Assembly (NCBI GenBank): GCA_947478685.1
Contig: CANJWO010000015.1
Location: forward strand, 1 to 37,316
Source: Chlamydiota bacterium
GTDB lineage: Bacteria > Chlamydiota > Chlamydiia > Chlamydiales > 2-12-FULL-49-11
Length of the DNA: 37,316 nucleotides
Direction of reading: 5' to 3'
Shown here in pieces: positions 33,321 through 37,316 of the stretch. The stretch's first letter is position 1; the number at the start of each line of letters is the position of its first letter. The notes beneath the pieces were generated by a model. It was not told the DNA's origin and made no database searches. It saw nothing but the letters and a program-made list of their open reading frames with translations. The translations under genes were made by a program, and so were the position numbers.

Positions 33321-34363
33321 AAATTCTTGTTCTCAATCGTGGCTCTAGCACTATTAAATGCTCTTTATATGACAATTTTACCGGCACATTTACCCTCCCC
33401 TCTTGGGAAGATAATAAACTTGTAAAAAGGGAGATCGAAGGAGTTCAGGCTATCGGTCACAGGATCGTTCATGGAGGCAATCATTTCAAAAAAAGCGCCC
33501 TAATCGATTCCACTGTTAAAGATAAGATCGCCTCTCTTGCAAAGCTTGCCCCCCTCCATAATTTAACCGAGCTCGAAGATATCAAAAAGATGGAAAAGCT
33601 TTTCCCAAATACGCCGCAAATAGCCGTCTTTGATACCGCTTTCCATCACACTCTATCAGAAGCTGCCTTCACCTATCCAGGACCATATAAATGGGCTGAG
33701 GAGGGAATTAGACGCTACGGTTTTCATGGAATCAGCTTCCAATACTGCACAAAAAGAGCCTCTAAGCTATTAAACCAGGACCAAAAAGGGCTAAAAATGG
33801 TCATCTGCCACCTTGGCGCCGGCGCTTCCCTATGCGCAGTAAAAGATGGCAAAAGCATTGACACAACAATGGGATTTACTCCATTAGAAGGACTTATGAT
33901 GGATACCCGTTCCGGCTCTATCGACCCTGGAATCCTCCTCCACCTCCTAGACAATAAGAGCCCAAAAGAGCTCTCCTTTGAGCTCTACCACGCCTCTGGC
34001 CTACTTGGCATCTCTGGAATCCCTGGCGGCATGCAAGCCATTATTGACAACCCCTCCTCGCGAACTAAGCTTGCTTTAGACATATATATACATAGACTGA
34101 CTAGCCTTATCGGCTCAATGGTAGCGTCTCTCAATGGAATCGATGCCCTCATCTTCACAGCCGGCATCGGTGAAAATGCTCCCGTGGTCCGCGAGCGCGT
34201 TACAAACGCCCTCTCATTCCTTGGCATCAAGCTAGAGACCAATGAAAACAGCCCCGAAGACCAAATTCTCTCTTCCCCCACCTCAAAAGTCAAAGTCCTC
34301 CTAATACACACCCAAGAATCGTTTGAAATCGCAAACGATTGCTTTACTTCCGTTTCCAAATAA
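33317..34363 (+). CDS. ackA: Acetate kinase, short form
   Basis: Converts acetyl phosphate and ADP to acetate and ATP, using the product of the upstream phosphoketolase. Landmarks: LNRGSSTIK at the N-terminus (Arg where most have Cys/Ala), [59 protein letters not shown] and a C-terminal Glu in HTQESFEIA. All expected substrate and catalytic residues are visible. At 348 aa it is about 50 shorter than usual; the main gap is between the first strand hairpin and GHRIVHGG, in the N-terminal lobe. The ATGA overlap implies coupled translation. The 3' end overlaps the converging PAP2 gene by 20 nt. Confidence 0.95.
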   Translation: MKILVLNRGSSTIKCSLYDNFTGTFTLPSWEDNKLVKREIEGVQAIGHRIVHGGNHFKKSALIDSTVKDKIASLAKLAPLHNLTELEDIKKMEKLFPNTPQIAVFDTAFHHTLSEAAFTYPGPYKWAEEGIRRYGFHGISFQYCTKRASKLLNQDQKGLKMVICHLGAGASLCAVKDGKSIDTTMGFTPLEGLMMDTRSGSIDPGILLHLLDNKSPKELSFELYHASGLLGISGIPGGMQAIIDNPSSRTKLALDIYIHRLTSLIGSMVASLNGIDALIFTAGIGENAPVVRERVTNALSFLGIKLETNENSPEDQILSSPTSKVKVLLIHTQESFEIANDCFTSVSK

Positions 34364-35006
34364 AGATACCAATACCAAAAGCCATTGCAATACCACAGAA
34401 AGCAATTGCAGACGTAGAATGTCTCCAAAGCAGTAGCAATAAGGGGACTATTTGACTTAATGCCAGAAGAGAAATAGGCTTCATCTTTTCAAGCATTCTT
34501 TCGATTAAGGGAAATAGATATACATAAACAAGCCAAAGGAGAAATCCAAGAGCCCACCCACCTAGAATATCAATTGGGAAATGCATACCCAAGTAAATTC
34601 GGGATAACGAAATTAAGCTAACATAGATAAAAGCAACAACCCACCGCCACGGACTTCTCCATGCACAAATTAAAATTCCAGATAGAAGAATTACATTTGT
34701 TGCAGCGCCACTAGGAAATCCAAAGCTTCCCCCACTTGTTTGAAGTAGACCAAGCCCTGAATCAATCTGGTAAGGCCTGGGCGTTGCAAAGAGCTCTTTT
34801 AAAGAATTAATCGAGAAATTAGTTAAAACTAAAATATAGAAAAACCTTAAGCCGGTCTTCCATCCAAACCAAACCCAAATAGTAGGAACTAGTAAGACAA
34901 AAAATCCCAATGTATCAAAAAAATTCAAGAACTCAAAAAAAATATCTAAAACGGGATTCCTAAACCCTTGAACAAATTTAACAAACTCAAGTCCTGAAGT
35001 ATCCAT
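34344..35006 (-). CDS. PAP2-family membrane phosphatase-like protein with altered PSGH motif
   Basis: 220 aa with about six hydrophobic helices. PAP2 landmarks are KELFATPRP (KxxxxxxRP) and SRIYLGMHFPIDILGG (SRxxxxxHxxxD, with the nucleophilic His). The middle motif reads GFPSGAATN, so the His of PSGH, which protonates the leaving group, is replaced by Ala. Normal members remove phosphate from lipids such as undecaprenyl diphosphate, phosphatidate or lipid A. The altered motif suggests a phosphotransferase variant or reduced activity. The start lies 46 bp from the divergent HIT-fusion gene, and the end overlaps ackA by 20 nt. Confidence 0.85.
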   Translation of the reverse strand: MDTSGLEFVKFVQGFRNPVLDIFFEFLNFFDTLGFFVLLVPTIWVWFGWKTGLRFFYILVLTNFSINSLKELFATPRPYQIDSGLGLLQTSGGSFGFPSGAATNVILLSGILICAWRSPWRWVVAFIYVSLISLSRIYLGMHFPIDILGGWALGFLLWLVYVYLFPLIERMLEKMKPISLLALSQIVPLLLLLWRHSTSAIAFCGIAMAFGIGIFIWKRK

Positions 35007-35052
35007 AGTCTTCGGTATAGCATTTTTCAGTTAAATTGCTTATATTTTTCTG

Positions 35053-36531
35053 ATGCAGCCTATCCTCCTTATTCTTTCTCTTCTCCATTTTTTTAAAGCG
35101 CCTCCCCTCCCTCCTGAAACCGAATGCGCTTTTTGCAACAGAACCGTTTTGGATTCACAAAAATTTTACGAAGACGATTTAGTGATCGCTCTCTGGAATT
35201 ATAGAGCCGCTCTCCCCGGCCACTCGCTCATCATCCCCAAAAGACATGTAGAAAGATTCGATGCCCTCACAGACCAAGAATCGCTTAAGATCGCCCAAGT
35301 AATCAAAAAAGTAGATGCTGCCGCAAGACAAGTCTTTAATAGCTCTGCCTACCTCCTCTATCAAAAAAATGGCCGCGAAGTTGGTCAATCTGTCCCCCAT
35401 GTCCACTTTCATTACATCCCAAGACAATTCGGCGACGACTCTCTCATCTCACTTCTCTTTAATATCTGCACCCTAAGCCTTAAAAAAAACCTCACCCCAA
35501 CCGAAATGGGGATCGCTACAAATAAAATGAAACTTGCCATGGAGTCCCCTATGATTACTTTTAAACATGTAGACTTAGCCAATCGAGCGATTGTACATAA
35601 ATGGCTCAAAGAACCTCATGTTGCAGAATGGTTTTATGGACAAGGTTTACAGAACACCCTTGATCATTTGGATGCCTTTTTAAATAGAGCATCCTCCGAT
35701 GTCAAATATTGGATAGCTTTTGACAGCGGAAAACCGTTTGCCTTCTTCATTACCTCCCCTGTTTCCAAACCGGCAGATCCTTTAAGTAAATTCTGTAACG
35801 AAGATGGTCCTGCGATTACCCTCGATATGCTCATAGGAAATCCAGACTATCTCGGCAAAGGACTTGCTCCAAATCTCATCAAACAATTCCTCCTCACAGA
35901 ATTCCCCACTATCAAAGAGGTCCTTATCGATCCTGAAGCCTCAAATGAAAAAGCAATCCATGTCTACAAGAAAGCCGGCTTCGTAAAACTCGAAGAATTC
36001 ATCCCCTCTCATAGCCCCAATTCGCACATCATGATGCGTCTCAATATGAGACATCTAAAAAAATACGCATTTAAACCCTATGACAAAGAATCTCCAGCTC
36101 TCTTCCAAAAAGAGAAAAATCGAATCTCCTCCCTCATTAAACAGGATACCCGCATTGAACATGTAGGCAGCACTGCTATCCCCAATCTCGGAGGCAAAGG
36201 GATCATCGACATAGCCATTGCATCGGATAACATTGACATCATTTCCTCCGAATTACAGAAAATCGGTTATGAATTTAGACCTACCGGCAGCACTCCCACA
36301 AAACTCTTCTTTAAAGAGCCATCAGGAACCTTCCACATACACTTAATGTCACCCACCACTACCGAATGGAAAAATCTCCTCCATTTTAGAGACTATCTCA
36401 TCTCCCATCCAGAAGAGGCTAAACAATACCAAGAGCTTAAAAAAACCGCCTCCGAAGACAATCCCGCTAACGGCACTAAATACCGAGAGCTCAAAGACCC
36501 CCTCATCAGAAAAATCCTAGATAGCAAATAA
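35053..36531 (+). CDS. HIT-GNAT-GrpB three-domain fusion
   Basis: 492 aa. Residues about 22-150: HIT nucleotide hydrolase/transferase domain with a zinc-type CAFC (25-28), PGHSLIIPKRHV and the triad motif QSVPHVHFHYIP (His116, 118, 120). Residues about 163-330: RimJ-like/AAC(6')-like GNAT domain with LGKGLAPNLIKQFL (267-280) as the acetyl-CoA loop and NEKAIHVYKKAGF. Residues about 337-492: GrpB (UPF0157) nucleotidyltransferase-like domain with IEHVGSTAIPNLGGKGIIDIAIA (368-390). The first 13 residues are hydrophobic and could be an anchor or signal. Three small-molecule domains in one chain suggest a nucleotide- or antibiotic-modifying activity, but the substrate is unknown. Confidence 0.85.
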   Translation: MQPILLILSLLHFFKAPPLPPETECAFCNRTVLDSQKFYEDDLVIALWNYRAALPGHSLIIPKRHVERFDALTDQESLKIAQVIKKVDAAARQVFNSSAYLLYQKNGREVGQSVPHVHFHYIPRQFGDDSLISLLFNICTLSLKKNLTPTEMGIATNKMKLAMESPMITFKHVDLANRAIVHKWLKEPHVAEWFYGQGLQNTLDHLDAFLNRASSDVKYWIAFDSGKPFAFFITSPVSKPADPLSKFCNEDGPAITLDMLIGNPDYLGKGLAPNLIKQFLLTEFPTIKEVLIDPEASNEKAIHVYKKAGFVKLEEFIPSHSPNSHIMMRLNMRHLKKYAFKPYDKESPALFQKEKNRISSLIKQDTRIEHVGSTAIPNLGGKGIIDIAIASDNIDIISSELQKIGYEFRPTGSTPTKLFFKEPSGTFHIHLMSPTTTEWKNLLHFRDYLISHPEEAKQYQELKKTASEDNPANGTKYRELKDPLIRKILDSK

Positions 36532-37047
36532 TTTTTGTATACGAGAGAGATCAGCTTGTCCATTAAGAGAGATTTCAAAAAAATAAGGAAGCTGCCATTT
36601 TTGAGTCTTACTAGCTTGTTTATTGTCAGTTCTATCCCATGGTGGATAGACTCTTATGGCTCGCTTTCCTCCCTTTCCGTCCTTAGATACAATTCCTTTT
36701 TCGTATAAGACGAGTTTAGGGAAAACAAACTGTCCAAAATGTTCAGGTGTGCGAACACTGATAACAACTAAATCAAAGGGATCTGCCATATCAAAAGGTT
36801 GAATAGGCCCACTTCCTATCCGCTTCCAAATGGTAACAAACTGTCCAATTTTTGTCGGAGTGATCTTCGCTACCCGAAACTTAATGTTCCGATGATTCAT
36901 TTTGAATTCCGCAGCTCCATATTCTTCACTTTCCGCCTCTATTGCAAAATGATCCCCCGTCAATCCGCTCGGTTTATACACAAATTTCTGAACTGCAACA
37001 AGATCAACATGAATCAATTCAAATGAATTATTCTCTTTAATTACCAT
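36517..37047 (-). CDS. MepB-family protein
   Basis: 176 aa, matching MepB (PF08877-type), the third gene of the Staphylococcus mepRAB locus, whose biochemical function is unknown. Landmarks: SEEYGAAEFKMNHRNIKFRVAKITPTKIGQFVTIWKR, FDLVVISVR, GQFVFPKLVLYEKGIVS, GKRAIRVYPPWDRTDNKQASKTQKWQLPYF. Conserved Lys, Arg and Trp residues hint at nucleic-acid or nucleotide binding, but this is speculation. ATG 37047 is chosen because GAGGAA lies 4-5 nt upstream; the upstream ATG at 37089 has no such site. No MepR or MepA partner is nearby. The end overlaps the converging HIT-fusion gene by 15 nt. Confidence 0.85.
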   Translation of the reverse strand: MVIKENNSFELIHVDLVAVQKFVYKPSGLTGDHFAIEAESEEYGAAEFKMNHRNIKFRVAKITPTKIGQFVTIWKRIGSGPIQPFDMADPFDLVVISVRTPEHFGQFVFPKLVLYEKGIVSKDGKGGKRAIRVYPPWDRTDNKQASKTQKWQLPYFFEISLNGQADLSRIQKLFAI

Positions 37048-37316
37048 CGATTCCTCTAAGCATTTTCTTACAAAGAATAGAGAATACATTGAATTTATCC
37101 CATCGAAAAGTTCTAAAGCTCATCCAACTACCTCCAAACCAAAAGCCCAGATCAACCGATCTTACACATTGAGAGGGTAGAAGAGCCGATCACTCAACTC
37201 TCCCCCCATTAGAACCCACCGTGCCCAATTAAGGCAGTGGGCTCAAGATAATACCGTTCACCTACTGTGATATTAGAACATCCGATGGACTATTCTAGCT
37301 TCTGGGAGCGGATTTG
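37048..37316. other. Gene-free tail with hairpin and a dispersed-repeat-like segment
   Basis: No gene is seen in these 269 nt. A hairpin is formed by gaacccac (37212-37219) with gtgggctc (37237-37244), with TGCC/GGCA nested inside. The segment 37125-37161, with core ccaaaagcc, resembles 27090-27125 upstream of the insertion element (about 17 of 21 positions over the best part), suggesting a degenerate dispersed repeat. The window ends before any further feature can be judged. Confidence 0.35.

Overview
The window looks like a chromosomal segment of a low-GC, host-associated bacterium. I favour an amoeba-associated (environmental) chlamydia of the Parachlamydia/Simkania/Rhabdochlamydia type, with a Legionella-like organism as the alternative. 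This rests on gene content only: eukaryote-like proteins (ankyrin-SET, leucine-rich repeats, Fic), several unrecognised candidate effectors, an AGCS amino-acid symporter, ClpB, and tight packing in which converging genes overlap at their 3' ends. No rRNA or tRNA gene was seen, so the taxonomy is an inference.

Layout. 1-242: nested degenerate inverted repeats, no convincing gene. 243-3618: a small unknown protein, a Ppx/GppA-type protein with an N-terminal export signal or anchor followed by a clear terminator, and an ankyrin-SET protein. 3821-7766: a four-gene, translationally overlapping operon of an ExoV-like pyruvyltransferase and three tandem GH130/GT108-like beta-propeller paralogues, all with N-terminal signal sequences. 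7913-11451: a GrpB-GNAT fusion, a small TPR-like protein, a 47-residue DUF3096 membrane protein, an AGCS symporter and a GNAT-like protein. 11584-18454: an unknown hydrophobic protein, ClpB, an M48/Ste24 membrane protease and a Ser/Pro-rich candidate effector. 18647-24379: an LtaS/OpgB-like sulfatase-fold enzyme fused to leucine-rich repeats, a SprT-like/DUF2786 protein, an EEP-family phosphodiesterase and an EamA transporter. 24405-27062: a widespread type of palindromic repeat, a TrmH methyltransferase and MFS transporter pair, and a GyrI-like ligand-binding protein. 27159-28483: a decayed insertion sequence with 25-bp inverted ends, a perfect 16-bp flanking direct repeat, a transposase that has lost its catalytic core, and a cluster of GC-rich hairpins. 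28567-37316: an unknown protein, Tag glycosylase, Fic protein with 11-bp promoter iterons, a phosphoketolase-acetate kinase operon, a PAP2 protein with an altered motif, a HIT-GNAT-GrpB triple fusion, a MepB-like protein and a gene-free tail.

How the genes may work together. Phosphoketolase plus acetate kinase would convert pentose or hexose phosphate to acetyl phosphate and then to ATP and acetate. The pyruvyltransferase/GH130-like operon looks like an envelope or secreted glycan-tailoring set. ClpB and the membrane protease are housekeeping quality control. SET-ankyrin, Fic, LRR-fusion and Ser/Pro-rich proteins are candidates for acting on a eukaryotic host. Start codons were moved from the longest reading frame wherever a Shine-Dalgarno sequence favoured an internal start. 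All functions are read from motifs by eye.
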